Shown: positions 1-11,676, counted from the stretch's first letter. The stretch is 64,000 nucleotides of DNA from Flectonema sp. DT1601 (GCA_964019425.1 OZ025819.1:186001-250000); one strand, 5' to 3'. Numbers and translations are program-made. Notes: a model not told the origin generated them from the sequence alone.

Positions 1-1
1 A

Positions 2-2397
2 AGAAATAGACTTCCAGTTGTTATGGAAATAGAAAAGTTAACAGCGATTCCTGTGATATTACGACTGTTGAGAGCGGCATGTCGTTGGTCTGGACTCGAC
101 ACTTTGGAACCAGCTCTCAGCTTGTTGGAAGTTCTTTGCGCCATTCCTCACGTCAGATGGAGTATTGCTTCTTGTCAAGTTGAAGAAGTTGGTGTAACTT
201 GTGGTCTTGGTCTGCTTTTAGAAGTTGCTTCTCAAGTTCACGAACTCCAATCAGAAAGTCACAGCAATCAAAGCTTACCAAAGTTGATAAATTTAAAAGC
301 TTTAAACTGTGTCAGAATGATACTGAACCCTCCTCCATCTGGATCCAGTGCAGAAGACCTTCGAAGATATGACGACCTTTGGCAGTTATTCAGATCAAAT
401 AATGGATTAAGAATAATATTACAAATGCTTAACGAGTCTGGTTTATTCGCTCATCAAGTCAGGCTTCATGTAAGCAGGATACTGTTATCAATGTGTGGAC
501 ATCCAACTTTAAAGATTATGTTAACAAGTCTAGGTATGCCACGAAGACTACTCAACCTTGTTCATGAAGCTGAACAAAGCAAAGCAGGTGAAGACACAGA
601 GCGTGATGCTCTAATTAGTTTATTTGGTAAATGCTCTGCGTTGGTAGTTAGGATTCTAACTGGTGCTGATGTTTGCTCTTCCACTCAATCTTTCCTTAAT
701 GATATGGATCACGCTATTTGTAGATTAGAAAAAAGTGTTGTAGTTGACAGCACTGATATCGATTTCAATGAGAAGGAATTATCTCAAATTATACTTTCGT
801 ACTTACGATCTGTCGGATTGAAAAAGACTGCCGCGATGCTAAAAATTGAATCAAAATTGGGAAACAAAAAGAGTTCTCGTAAGACGCCACCTTTACACTC
901 ACTTTCTGATATCGTCGGGTCTTTCTTAAAACAACAACATTTGAGTTGCAGTAATCCTATCTCAACACTTCCTACTTTCTCATTGAGAAAAGGAACACAA
1001 CCAGCATTACGTGCGACGAAAGCTCAGAGGCCCAAATGTACAAATGTCGCTGCTCGGTTTAAACAAGCGTTATTTGAAAATACGAGAACACGTCACCGAG
1101 CTGTTTTTGATAGAAAACTAATGTATTCTCAGTTTAAGCCACTCGTGTTAACGAGAGGCGACCACACGTATATTATAACGAGTGTTGGGTTTTCTCAGAA
1201 TGGTGAACGTGCTTTGGTTGGTTCTGGAAACGGTGTAGTTGCTGAATTCCCAACTTCCAATCCGTTTGAAGTACTCGTAGAACACGACATATCAAATGAA
1301 TCAGTTCTTGGGATCAGAAGTACTCCTCTTCACAATTTATACGCTCTCTGGTTCGAAGATAAAATATCACTTCACGACTGCGATGACTTAGCAAGAGTTC
1401 GGTTTGACTTACCAGGATTCAGATCAGCTTTATTCGGAAATGTTAATAAATCAATACTCGTAGCAACTTCATCAGGTCGTTGTTCAGCTGCCTTAGTAGA
1501 TCTCGAGACTAAAAGACTAACAATGCAATGGGAAGATAAAGATCGAAGAACTGATAACGAATGCAACCTCGCATGTACTTCAGCATGTGATTCTATTGTG
1601 TTATCTGATGCAGTGTTGTATGACATTAGAAAGTCTGCAGACAGTCCTATTCATAGATACGATAAACTTATTCAACACAGTAGAGGGATATTCTCTCAGT
1701 CACAAAACGAAGTAATCATCGATAAAGAAGTTTGGGATACGAGAACTCATAAGCTTCTTCAAACCATTCCTTCCCTTTCCGATACCGTCATGCAATTATC
1801 ACCGAATGGACATGTTATTTATGGTTTGTTTTTTTTTCCCACTTTTTTTTTTTTTTTTTATTTCATGAAAATTCTCTTTGCTTTAAAAAAAACACAACCA
1901 CGACAGGTGTTCAACATGGATTGTACAACCGCGAAGAAGACGTAACAGGAAGCTCTAGGTGTGTATTGTTATTAGTTTACCATCTTTTCTTGACAAAAAG
2001 AAATAAACAACAACAACCAATTTCCAACAGAATGATGGTAGTAGTTGACGGAACTACCTTCGACACTATTCACACGATGGATCAATACGATGCTATTGAA
2101 GACTTTGCTGTAGATCCAACTGGTAACTTATTAGGATTCGCTTTAAATAATGAACAGGGCAGCTATGTAAGACTTCTTGAAATCGGAAGATCAAAAGTTG
2201 ATCTCGAAGAAGGAAGTGAAGATGGTGAAACGGACATCGAAGTCGATGACGACATCGAAGAGGACATCGAAGAAGAAGATGAAGAAGCAGACAACGAATA
2301 CAGCGTCATTCAAAGTGAATACACCGACATGAGTGGTACTGGACCCGCTGACGATGATGAAAGCACTTCCGTAATGATTGACGGAGTTTGGACATAG
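2..2397 (+). CDS. DCAF1: DCAF1/VprBP-like protein, 3' part (three exons)
   Basis: Substrate receptor of the CUL4-DDB1 ubiquitin ligase; the family acts mainly in the nucleus. The reading frame is open to the window edge, so the N-terminus lies upstream. Exons are 2-1823, 1907-1958 and 2031-2397; joining them across GT-AG introns of 83 and 72 nt keeps the frame. Seen in order: an armadillo-like helical region, a LisH motif (about residues 250-285, around LSQIILSYLRSVG), then WD40-type repeats. A WDxR-type element reads EVWDTRTHKLLQTIPSL and continues to HVIYG, closely following the DCAF1 family. The last exon ends in an acidic Glu/Asp tail, also typical. What precedes position 2 is unknown; an exon boundary could lie close by. 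Confidence 0.9.
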
Positions 2398-2607
2398 TAA
2401 CTGACTACTATTTTGATTTTTACGTTTGTAGGGTACTCGCTCTGCACTAAATGTCCTTCTCTTTCCCTTTTTGTTATCAGTTATGTTATGCTAAGAAAAC
2501 ATCAAACTGTGGGTGTAGACAACGATCCTTTAACAGGCGTATTGTGTTGATCACTGATAACTTATTCTTCTCCAGAAAGTGGTTACAAAAAAAAAAAACA
2601 ATAAAAA

Positions 2608-3258
2608 ATGACCACGACCAGAGAAACAATCGTAAACAGTATCCTCGTCAAGACCCCTCGATCTATGATTATTCACTGCGCAACTGACTTAAACGCGAAT
2701 CTAATAAGAAAACATTGGGAAGCGTTCTGTCGACATCTTCCAAATAGCAAATACGATTTATGCAGGGGAGGGAGAGCAGTGCATGTGGCTGTACGAGAAG
2801 TAGGTGTTGTCGTTCTTCATGTTTGTAAAGATATCGTAAATTGTAAAATGATGTATTGCTTAAATGAAGTCCGTGGTCGTAATGCGATGAAAATAGTCTG
2901 CAAATTTATAAAAACGTTTCCAGTAACTGAACACGATGGCACAATAGTTTATCCTTTTAAAAATATAAAGTTGGGAGTCTCTTGTGGGACGATAAGAACT
3001 TGTGCAATAGTACCTTCCAAAATAGACGTTGTTAGATTTGAAAGTATCTGTTCAGTACCTTGTGAACATTTCTTAGATCGAAACTGTGCGGGGATATCTG
3101 TGGTACCTCGAAAGGGTATAAAAATCATAATGTATCCCCGAGGAATTGTTGAAGTTTTTTATCGTTTTCGGTCTGACAAACCGAACATCAAACACGAAGT
3201 ATGTAAGGAAATAGACACGTTTATCGATTTGATAGAACAGTGTAGGTTTAGTCATTGA
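2608..3258 (+). CDS. Divergent TATA-binding-protein-like protein
   Basis: A 216-residue single-exon protein with a two-fold pseudo-repeat like the TBP saddle. Repeat 1 covers about residues 50-105 (RAVHVAVREVGVVVLHV then a helix KIVCKFIKTF). Repeat 2 covers about 155-215 (CAGISVVPRKGIKIIMYPRG then a helix IDTFIDLIEQCR). Between them KNIKLGVSCGTIRTCAIVP occupies the place of the TBP linker strand. Length and order fit a TBP core, but the usual DNA-intercalating phenylalanines are not evident, so it may be a TBP-related factor. ATG follows an A-rich leader. A pyrimidine-rich CAG ends at 2575. The assignment rests on pattern only; an unrelated alpha/beta protein is possible. Confidence 0.4.
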   Translation: MTTTRETIVNSILVKTPRSMIIHCATDLNANLIRKHWEAFCRHLPNSKYDLCRGGRAVHVAVREVGVVVLHVCKDIVNCKMMYCLNEVRGRNAMKIVCKFIKTFPVTEHDGTIVYPFKNIKLGVSCGTIRTCAIVPSKIDVVRFESICSVPCEHFLDRNCAGISVVPRKGIKIIMYPRGIVEVFYRFRSDKPNIKHEVCKEIDTFIDLIEQCRFSH

Positions 3259-3399
3259 TACATGTTCGGGCTACGAGTAGCGCACAGGTTTTCTCTCCCA
3301 ACCGTGCTTTGAAATTAATAGTCTCAAGTTGTTTAAGTTATTAAGATATTAATTAGTTCTCTTCTTTCAGTTAATCAAATCGATACCTTTAATTCTAAC

Positions 3400-4941
3400 A
3401 TGTCTTACTTGGCACCAAGAGCAGTAGTTATGGAGGACCCAATGCACGCTACCTTAAGTCACTCGTACGCTACTGGTGAAGCTGTTGCACACATGGGATC
3501 TGCTGAAGCTTCTGCAAGGGCAGGGGCTTTGGGAGGATACGCAGCAGCAGCATCTACCAATGCTTCGATCTCAAGAATGGAAACTATTAATCAGACAGGT
3601 AGAACTGCTCTCCAGGGAAGGTACGCTGCTGATGCTTCTGCGAGAGAGGGAGCTACAGCTGCTGTTCATCAGATGTCTACTATTGCTGCTGCCCAAGCTG
3701 GTGCTGAAGTTACTGCTCGTGGAGTTGACGTGCGACTAGCTGAGGGCCAGTTGGTATCAGCTGAGGGTGTTCTGGGTGCCAAAGCAATCGCCAGAGATGC
3801 TGCTGGCAGAGTGGCGACCGAACGCGATGTTCACAACTACAACGCGGCAAATGCTGCAGTTCACCTCGGAGTAGTTAGAAATGAGAGGTCAGCTGAGGCT
3901 GAATTCGCGGCTATCCGCGCCAATGCTGCCGGTACTGATGCTTCTAACGCGAGAGCTGCCGAGCAAGCAGCTGGAGCACTTGCTCACGAAGCCTCGGCTG
4001 CCGCTGCTCTCATCAGGACGAAAGCGAGCACTGCGGATGCCAATGCGGCTGCAGCAGAGCACCGGAGGGCAGAACTCGCTGCTGCTGCTGCAAATGCGGC
4101 AGCTGCTGCTCGCGAAGCTGCCGCCGCTGAAAGGGCAGCGACTACCGCTCTTGCGCTCGCTGGTAGAGAAGCCGATATCGCTCGTGTTACCGCAGCCCAA
4201 ACCAGAGCTGAGGCAGCTGCAGTTGAACAACAGGCAAGAGCCCGCGCACTTCATCACGGAGCTACTCAAACAGAAGCTGACTCTGCTGCCAGAAGAGCTG
4301 CTTCAGAACACGCTGGAGCAGTAAACGCGACCACTAGATTATCACTCGCTGATAGAGATGCTCGTTATGCTTCTGCTGATGCTGCGATTGCTGCTAACGA
4401 GTCGATGGCCGCCAGAGTGGACCTCGCAGCGAGGGGTACAGAAGAAATGATTGCGAGGGGGCAAGTTGCTGAAGCTCACGGATCTCTAAGAAGGAGCGGA
4501 AGAATGTTGGAAGGTGCTGCTGCTGCTCACGTTCATGCAAATGCTCAGGAAATGGCTGCGAGGGGAGTCCACGGTCAAGCGATGACCCAGGCATCAATTG
4601 AGAGCGCTAGACACATAAACGAACAACATGCACTCTCTGTAGCAGGAACAAGAGAAGTGATGGCAACAAGTGCTGAAGCAGGAGCACACGCATCAGCAAG
4701 AGTTGCTGGTTATGATGCGTTGAGAGCTGATGGAGTTGCTAGAACGGCCACTATGACGAGAGCTGTTCATGACGCAAGTCCTCGTACCGCTGTTGCGTAT
4801 GTTGACTCGCTTCACGGAACACCAATCAGTTCCCCTGTTGCTATGCATCCATCAATGGTGACTGCTTCACCTGTTAGAGTTCCTCACCTTGATGCAAAGT
4901 ATTCAGCAATCAATTCACCGCTCACTACCAGACTTTACTAA
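3400..4941 (+). CDS. Alanine-rich long-helix protein, unknown function
   Basis: A 513-residue protein in which about a third of residues are alanine, with regularly spaced Glu, Arg and Asp. The pattern predicts one long, nearly uninterrupted charged helix from about residue 25 to 460 (for example ELAAAAANAAAAAREAAAAE). There is no signal peptide, membrane segment or catalytic motif. The C-terminal 45 residues differ: they carry Ser/Pro pairs (SSPVAMHPS, ASPVRVP) and end in TTRLY. GC content and codon choice are higher than in the neighbours. It could be a structural filament or rod; alanine-rich helices also occur in antifreeze and LEA-like proteins. The family is not recognised. A TTCTTTCAG acceptor-like site ends at 3370, 30 nt before ATG. 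Confidence 0.75.
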   Translation: MSYLAPRAVVMEDPMHATLSHSYATGEAVAHMGSAEASARAGALGGYAAAASTNASISRMETINQTGRTALQGRYAADASAREGATAAVHQMSTIAAAQAGAEVTARGVDVRLAEGQLVSAEGVLGAKAIARDAAGRVATERDVHNYNAANAAVHLGVVRNERSAEAEFAAIRANAAGTDASNARAAEQAAGALAHEASAAAALIRTKASTADANAAAAEHRRAELAAAAANAAAAAREAAAAERAATTALALAGREADIARVTAAQTRAEAAAVEQQARARALHHGATQTEADSAARRAASEHAGAVNATTRLSLADRDARYASADAAIAANESMAARVDLAARGTEEMIARGQVAEAHGSLRRSGRMLEGAAAAHVHANAQEMAARGVHGQAMTQASIESARHINEQHALSVAGTREVMATSAEAGAHASARVAGYDALRADGVARTATMTRAVHDASPRTAVAYVDSLHGTPISSPVAMHPSMVTASPVRVPHLDAKYSAINSPLTTRLY

Positions 4942-5460
4942 TTTAATTATTCTTTATGTAATTATTATAGACCCTATTAATAATGTTATCTTGTCATCTA
5001 TTGTGAACTTTGTTGTATTATTCCCTTGGGTGATTGGATTTTCATTTGTTGTTGTATTATCTAACAATTCAAAAGAAAAAAAAAAAAAAAATATTACTAT
5101 TTCCTCTCTTAGTTTAATTCTCATCGTTTTTTTTCTTCTTTTTATAAAAAAACTGTTGTTGTCTTCTTTTTTAAAACTGTTGTTTGTTATTTTTTTTGTA
5201 CTTGTGGCGTATATATATTTAATTGGAAAAAAAAAAAAAAAAAATCTTTATTTTAACATTATTAACAAAAAGTTCTCATCCAGTAAAATAAAATCACTTA
5301 ACATGTTGTCGTACGTGATGGATTTTTATATTGTTATTGTCGTTGTTATTGTTATTGTGCTGTATCTAAAATATATTAATCTCCCCTCTCATTTCAGTTC
5401 TTTTAGTAATTTTGACTAAACACCCCAAAAACCAAAATACCAAAAACAAGTAAAGAAGGA
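4942..5460. other. AT-rich intergenic spacer
   Basis: This spacer holds A and T runs and no convincing gene; the forward ORF here is biased Ile/Leu/Val/Phe translation of AT-rich DNA. A pyrimidine tract ending in TTTCAG at 5397 lies 64 nt before the next ATG and looks like a splice acceptor. Confidence 0.6.
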
Positions 5461-6927
5461 ATGAGTTGTGATTCAAGTAACACGCAACCCATGTGTGTTT
5501 GGGTCTCAAATGATGTGATGTCGAGTGATGTCTTATCAGCGTTGAGTATCAGTGAGCAGTGTGAAGCACCAAGAGGTAGGGCTAAAGGAAGAAAATCGGT
5601 TTCATTTTACAAAAGATCGAACAGCACAGGAACAACAGTTAGTGACGATGATTATACAATTCAACAGAACAGTAGATCACAATCTGTTTCTTCAAGAGCT
5701 CAGAGTATTGCAGTAGCTCTTCAACATAAAATGGATCAATTAGAAGTCGAACGTCTTCAGAGAGAAGCCGCAAATGAAAGTAAACCAGCCGCTGTTACTG
5801 CAGCTGTCCTCACTTTCATGTTAGCCATGCTGTCTGGTCCATTGGGACCTTGTATTCCACAAACACATTTACATCTGTCGAGACTTCCTATCAGCGCCGG
5901 ACATTCCGTTGTTATTGACGCGTTGAAATCGGAGTTCCCTGACAGAGAATTTGATGTTAAGCTTCACGTCTATCAGAAAACTAAACACGTCTCTGGAGTT
6001 GCTGCTGCTACACCTGGTCTTACTCCGGATCAAATAGAAAGACTGAGAGATAGAGAGCATTTTCTTCCACTTCCTGGATTGGGTGAGAAGATGGTGGTGG
6101 AGGAGTCAATGAGGGATAGGCAGGAAGGAGCTTTGCTTCGATCAAAGAATTTGGTTCTGGAGGGGTTAGGACTGAATACTGGAAGTGAATCGCAGTTAGT
6201 CACTGTCGTACCTGAGAGAGTTACTTCACCAATTGTGTACTTAAGAGTTATGGCTGACAGAAGTCATGGATTATTAGCAACTGTTTCTGATCTACGTGAT
6301 GAAGGTCTTTTGTTTTTACTCTCACAGTACCCTGCTTCAAGAACCGGAAGAGATGAAATCAATACTGCTGCTGACTTAGTTAGCATTGTTGCTCCTGATA
6401 AGTCAGCAAACAGACGTCACATTCATCGCTCACACTTTGGTCGTGCGTACTTCTTGGAGTGCATTGATGTAGAGGCAGCACAGGAAATTATTTCACTCGT
6501 TAAAACAAGTAGCAATTTGATTCTCGATGGTGTTAATTTCAGTCTTCATGTTGAGATTAAGAAAGAACATGAGGATGGAGGTCTTCTTTTTAAACTTGAT
6601 CCAGTAAAGAGGTCAACTGTTGCCAGTAGACTTGTGAAGTCAAAACTAGCAGCTGATACAGCGCTTCATAGACATTGTGGTTGTCCTTTACCAGAGTATC
6701 ACACAATGTCAGCACATGAGTTTTTCAATTTCAAGGCGCCGTTTAAATTCAAGGCGCTGGATCCTCAACAAGTTTACCATTATAGTGTAGGATCGAGCAG
6801 TGAATCGCTGTGTGATAGCTACGATGGAGTTTCCATTGAGGGAACAGAGTTCACAGACCATTCTGTCGAGTCCTACCAACCTTACTCTGAAGGTTACGGA
6901 TTCCCAGTTATACAATTTACGATGTAG
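5461..6927 (+). CDS. Hypothetical protein with RRM-like segment
   Basis: A 488-residue single-exon protein of unknown function. The first 100 residues are Ser-rich and low complexity. A helical segment rich in Met, Leu and Ala follows (residues 110-130); it is short and flanked by Pro, so a membrane helix is uncertain. From about residue 260 to 365 the order of predicted strands and helices resembles an RNA recognition motif: VYLRVMA, a helix, then GRAYFLECIDVEAAQEII as a possible RNP1 strand plus helix, and GVNFSLHVEI as a final strand. The RNP1 consensus is only partly matched. The C-terminus is rich in Ser, Tyr and acidic residues. Coding quality is good, but the family is not recognised. 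Confidence 0.75.
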   Translation: MSCDSSNTQPMCVWVSNDVMSSDVLSALSISEQCEAPRGRAKGRKSVSFYKRSNSTGTTVSDDDYTIQQNSRSQSVSSRAQSIAVALQHKMDQLEVERLQREAANESKPAAVTAAVLTFMLAMLSGPLGPCIPQTHLHLSRLPISAGHSVVIDALKSEFPDREFDVKLHVYQKTKHVSGVAAATPGLTPDQIERLRDREHFLPLPGLGEKMVVEESMRDRQEGALLRSKNLVLEGLGLNTGSESQLVTVVPERVTSPIVYLRVMADRSHGLLATVSDLRDEGLLFLLSQYPASRTGRDEINTAADLVSIVAPDKSANRRHIHRSHFGRAYFLECIDVEAAQEIISLVKTSSNLILDGVNFSLHVEIKKEHEDGGLLFKLDPVKRSTVASRLVKSKLAADTALHRHCGCPLPEYHTMSAHEFFNFKAPFKFKALDPQQVYHYSVGSSSESLCDSYDGVSIEGTEFTDHSVESYQPYSEGYGFPVIQFTM

Positions 6928-7377
6928 CATGTTAGTACCTCCCTCGGTTGATTTGTTTGGTAGTTAATTAATTAATTTTTTTTAAATTTTTTTTTATTTT
7001 TTTTTGTTGTAATAAGCAAAACATATATTAAAAAAAAAAAAAAACAACTCATTCCCCCTTTTTTTCCGACTTAACGTTCCATTGTGGTACGACGTGTATT
7101 ATGTCGGCATAAAGTAATTAATACGCTGGTGATTCATTCCTGTTTACCTTAAATTGTTATCTCATTATTTCTGAAGTTGATGTTGAATCGTTTCCTCAGA
7201 AGAGAGAAAAAAAAAAAAAAAGAAAAAAAAAAAAAACTTATCGTAGTCGCTTTCGCTACTATTATCTTTGTGCTGTGTGTTTTTTTTTTTTTTCCCCCCT
7301 TAATTTCTTTTTAATTTTTTATTTCCCTCCAGCACAGAATACTCATTCCTTCCACTCCCCGTTGCTTTCTTCTCTAA

Positions 7378-7416
<39 letters not shown>

Positions 7417-7896
7417 GTGAATGCTTGTTCGACACAAGCGCTCATCATCTTTTTTACGCATTTTCCCCATGTTCTCCCCCCCCACATTTTGTAGGTTGTT
7501 GTGGGTTATCGCGAATACAATGTATTCTTGTTTGCGTCACGTACACGAAACATGATATTATATTCATGAAGCCCGTGTTAATTTCTTTTAAATTGGATTC
7601 TGGTTTTGAGGTTTGTGTTCATGTGCCTTTAGGGTGACTACGCAGATCCAAAGCCTTCTTTTTTCTTCTCTTTTTCTCTATTGATTCATATGCGATGTGA
7701 TCGTGACGTTAACTGTGTGTTGTGTCGCATTACTTTCTCTTTTCCCCCAGTTTTTCTCCCCTTGTCTGGGATATATCTTGTGCCAAAAGTGGCATGTATA
7801 AGTCGGGGCTGTACCCACGGTGAGCGAGAATCTCGTTCACGTATGGGCCTAAAAATTGCAGAGTTGTGCAGCTCTCTTTGTGGCTGCTGGTGAAAA

Positions 7897-7930
<34 letters not shown>

Positions 7931-8594
7931 TAATGAAAATATAAAGAGAGAACAAAAAAAGAGCACTTTTTAATAAATTTTTCACACACCTTTTTCTAGT
8001 TTGCTTTTCTATTTTTTTTTTCTTTTTCTTCTAAAAAAATTTTTCTTTCCAATTTCACACCGCAGCCGGGAAGGCAAACTACGGAAAGCAATGCAGCACC
8101 TGGCGAATGTGCTAACGGTATATTGAAGTTAAAAAAAACAAAAAAAAAAAAAAACAGTAGAAACAAGACCCACGGTAATGGAATCCGTATAACCATGTGG
8201 GCTGTTCTCTAACCGTTAAGCATGAAAATTTAAAAAAAAAACAAAAACGATTTTCTATAGAGCAAGGTTAATGAACCTAGCGTCCCAATTCAGAAGGTGG
8301 GTCTCGCCCCCCTCTGATTGTTGGAGAGCACACCCTGCTGCCCAAGAGTCCTGGAAATAAGATTTTATGGGCCTAGTTCCAATCACGTTTTATTATTATT
8401 ATTTTTTGTATAAAACGGGAACTGGTTCTTTCGAGAAAACGAAAAGAAAAAAAAAAAAAAAAAAAAAACAACAGAGAACGATATACCTTAAACGACTTAT
8501 CTGAGACGGTTGACTCGACCAATTGCAAAAAGCTGACAAGTCAAGTGAAAGCTATCTAAATATATATTTCACCCCTCACAGTTAACAATAAAAA
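6928..8594. other. Intergenic region with long T/A runs and a possible structured segment
   Basis: This 1.7 kb spacer includes a T run of about 35 nt near 7380 and A runs near 7900 and 8450. No ORF is convincing. From 8040 to 8400 the homopolymers give way to mixed sequence. That part contains a potential hairpin: CCCACGGT at 8169-8176 pairs with ACC plus GTGGG at 8192-8201, with a two-base bulge. A noncoding RNA here is possible but not recognised. A pyrimidine-rich CACAG ends at 8581, 14 nt before the next ATG. Confidence 0.5.
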
Positions 8595-10694
8595 ATGGCC
8601 AGGAATGTCTCTCCTTCACGTCAGAGAGGATTAGGCAGTCAAGCGGACTCATTAGCAAGTCAAGCAGAATTGTTACTTCAGGAATTAAGAGGAAAAAGAA
8701 TGGAATTCAGTACACCAGTCGGAGCTGTATCAACTCCAACAATAAGAACAGGATCTCCTTATAGAGTACGACCATCACCGATGATTAATTCAATGCCACC
8801 AATAGTTGATCCGCTTATTGTTTCCCCTATAGGCCCCATTACTTCTATTCCTGTTGTACCTGCTGATGAGGTTCTTATTGAAAGAGAACGTTCAAATATT
8901 CAACTTGATGAAGCAAGGAGACGTATTGATCAACTTCTCGCTCAATTAGACTCATCAATGGAAACTCAACGTCTCATGTCAGCCCGACTTGATGAAACCC
9001 GCAAACGTGCTGAGCAATACGAAGGTCTAAAAGAAGAAAATCACAGACTCATCCTTGACAACGAGCGTATGGTTCGGGAACTTGCCATGGCACCTGGGAA
9101 CAAAGCTGCTATGGAAATCCTAATTAAAGACAAGCAGCTGTTGGCTCAACGAGTCGAGGAAGCCGAAGCAAAGTTAAGAGACGAATCCGCCTCCATAAAC
9201 GAAAGAATAAAATCAGAAGTCGATAGGATTTTAATGGCAGAAAGAGAATCGATGACGGAATTACAAGAAAAACTGAACTCACAACTCGCAGCATCACAGA
9301 ATGCTGAGCTGTCTGCCAAGCAACTGAAATCTGCTGAGGAACGAATTACTATTCTTGAGGGAGAACTGCAATCTGCGAGAGAGAATTACAGAACAATGAA
9401 GAGCAGTCTTGATATGAGTGCTCATGAGAAACAAATGGAACTTGATGAGCTTCGTCAGAGCCTTGCCCGCGCTCAAAAGGAATCTCAAGACCTGCAAACA
9501 AGACTTGAAAAGGAAACTCGTGACCTCCAAAACAGATCACAAAAAGAAAATGAAGACCTCCAATCCAGATCACAAAAAGAGTACGAAGACCTCCAATCCA
9601 GATATCAAAAAGAGATACAAGATCTTCAGGGAAGACTTCAAAAATCTGAATCCTCAACAGTTGATGAGCGCAATGGATTTCAAAAACAACTCGACTCCTT
9701 ACTCTCTCAGCTAACAAAACAACGTGAAAAAGAAGTCGACCTCATAAACACCAAAGCCTTACTTGAAGGAGAACAAAAACAATTAAAAGCCGAGACAGGA
9801 AGACTGCAACAATTGTTATCAAATTTAGAAAAAAGATTCTCTGATGAACAAATAGCAGCAGACAAAAGGCTACGACAGGAACAAGAATCAGCAGACAACA
9901 TGAGAGACTCACTTTACGCGAAGATTGATGAATCGAATAAGGCGAGAATGGTAATAAAAGATGAAGACACAAAAGTATTTAAGGAATTAGAAAAAGAATT
10001 GAGATTAGAAATCACCAGACTACGCGATGAGCTTCGCAACGGTGAAACTCAAGCGGATTCCTTACGCAGACAAATAGACAATCAACGACACAATTTTGAG
10101 GGATCCTCCAGAGGAACACAAGCAGAACCTGACTACGCAGTTAAAAGCACTCAAGCGGAACTAGACGACGAAGTTACCCAAGAAGAACTAAAGGTCTTAA
10201 GAGATGCATTGGAGAGATTAAAAAGTGAATTATCTGGAAAAACAAACCTTCTAAAAGACGTCTCTGAGAAGGAATTAGATTTATCAAAACAAGCTGATCG
10301 TGATAATGAAAAGATTCAGGAACTGTTAGAGTTAACTAGGTCTTTAAAACAGAGAATTAATGATATGGAGAAAGAGAATTCAAGTAGGGTTTGGAGCAAT
10401 CAGCCACAGCAACAATCACAACAACCACAGCAGATGTACACAAGACAGTATGAAGCTCCTCCTGTTGAAGTGGAAGTAGTGTCAGAATCACTCCCATGTG
10501 GACCACTTGAAGAGATGTGCCCTCCACAACGTGGTCTTTGCGGACCTTCCCCTGGGATGCAACAGCGTATGGCAATGCAAAGAAATATGGGAATGTTGTC
10601 GTTGGATAGAATCCAACCTCAAATGTCACATATCACTAGACAAAGTCCTCGGGGATACGGAATGGACGATTGTTGTAGAATGCCTTCGTATTAG
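8595..10694 (+). CDS. Coiled-coil protein with 11-residue repeats
   Basis: A 699-residue single-exon protein. Residues 1-95 form a Ser/Pro-rich, basic head. From about 95 to 600 the sequence is almost continuous coiled coil rich in Glu, Lys, Gln and Leu. Around residues 299-353 there are five tandem 11-residue units of the form DLQxRxQKExx (DLQNRSQKENE, DLQSRSQKEYE, DLQSRYQKEIQ), a hendecad pattern that gives a straight coil. The tail is Gln-rich, then contains a Cys/Met/Pro-rich stretch with CGP and ends CCRMPSY. The architecture suggests a cytoskeletal or basal-body structural protein, but no named family is recognised. The start is the first ATG, following ACAATAAAAA. Confidence 0.85.
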   Translation: MARNVSPSRQRGLGSQADSLASQAELLLQELRGKRMEFSTPVGAVSTPTIRTGSPYRVRPSPMINSMPPIVDPLIVSPIGPITSIPVVPADEVLIERERSNIQLDEARRRIDQLLAQLDSSMETQRLMSARLDETRKRAEQYEGLKEENHRLILDNERMVRELAMAPGNKAAMEILIKDKQLLAQRVEEAEAKLRDESASINERIKSEVDRILMAERESMTELQEKLNSQLAASQNAELSAKQLKSAEERITILEGELQSARENYRTMKSSLDMSAHEKQMELDELRQSLARAQKESQDLQTRLEKETRDLQNRSQKENEDLQSRSQKEYEDLQSRYQKEIQDLQGRLQKSESSTVDERNGFQKQLDSLLSQLTKQREKEVDLINTKALLEGEQKQLKAETGRLQQLLSNLEKRFSDEQIAADKRLRQEQESADNMRDSLYAKIDESNKARMVIKDEDTKVFKELEKELRLEITRLRDELRNGETQADSLRRQIDNQRHNFEGSSRGTQAEPDYAVKSTQAELDDEVTQEELKVLRDALERLKSELSGKTNLLKDVSEKELDLSKQADRDNEKIQELLELTRSLKQRINDMEKENSSRVWSNQPQQQSQQPQQMYTRQYEAPPVEVEVVSESLPCGPLEEMCPPQRGLCGPSPGMQQRMAMQRNMGMLSLDRIQPQMSHITRQSPRGYGMDDCCRMPSY

Positions 10695-11637
10695 TGATGG
10701 GGGATGTAGTGACTTATTATTTATTATTATTATTTTTTTTTAAAATATTTTTTGTTGTGTTGTTAATTTCCCCCCCCCTTCCCAAATAGATAAATCTTTT
10801 CGTATCGTATCAAATCTCCCCAAAAAATATTCTCTCTCCCCTTTTTGTCCTTCTAATTGTATCTATTTTTATATGTTTTTCCCTCCTCGATTTCCTTTCA
10901 CTTGTACCGTCGTTTAAAGGTCTGTGGTGATGATCATCAGCTTAATCTGTTATTAAAGTTAGTGGCATGTCTATAATTTTTTTTCTTTTTTTTTTTTTGA
11001 TTCTTGCATGTAATTTTGTAGCAGTTCAACTCGGTAAAAGATGATAAGCTACGATAACATGAACTGTAAATGCTGAAGATATGCATACGCCCTTAAATGT
11101 AAGGCGAGTGAATTAATCCGTTTTTTTTTTTTTTTTTTTTTTTTTTTGAAGCTAATTAGAATGTGTCTTTTCTGCTCGCATTCATTTCCGAGTCGTTAGT
11201 AGGTTGATATAAATATTTGCGTTTTTTTTTTTTTTTTTTTTTTTTTTTTCTTTTTTCGTCCTCAACAAAAAATATTTTTGTAAGAGAGAAAAAGAATTAA
11301 CGACACGCGTGAATCATCTTTTGTACATCTTTTTTTTTCGCCCAACAAAAGATTTATTTATTTTTTTTTATATTTAGTTACTCATCGTAATTATTGTGTT
11401 AGAGTTAATAGCAAAGATAAAAAAAAAAAAAACAAGAACTACCATTTCGACTACATCACAATCAAGGATTGTTTGTCGCGACAGTTGAGCTGCTGCTATT
11501 TCCTCCTCTTCCTAAATGTTGAATAAACCACCCGAATTGTACCAGCGACATCATCACCCACCCATATCGTAGAAACGTATTTCTGCTGTGGAAGTTGCAG
11601 ACGTGTGAATACTTTTCTTCTTTTTCACTTTTCCCCA

Positions 11638-11676
11638 TTCAAATTATTCTCTTGACAACAGGTAAGTACACTCACA
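11638..11676 (+). repeat. Acceptor-donor element, copy 1
   Basis: The sequence TTCAAATTATTCTCTTGACA continues with ACAG and then GTAAGTACACTCACA. A pyrimidine-rich 3' splice-like end abuts a perfect GTAAGT donor with no exon between. A second copy lies 250 nt downstream. Confidence 0.6.

Noticed and set aside
4889-5419. 176-residue hydrophobic ORF after the alanine-rich gene
   Set aside because: It begins inside the upstream coding region in another frame and continues through AT-rich spacer; its Ile/Val/Leu bias is compositional.
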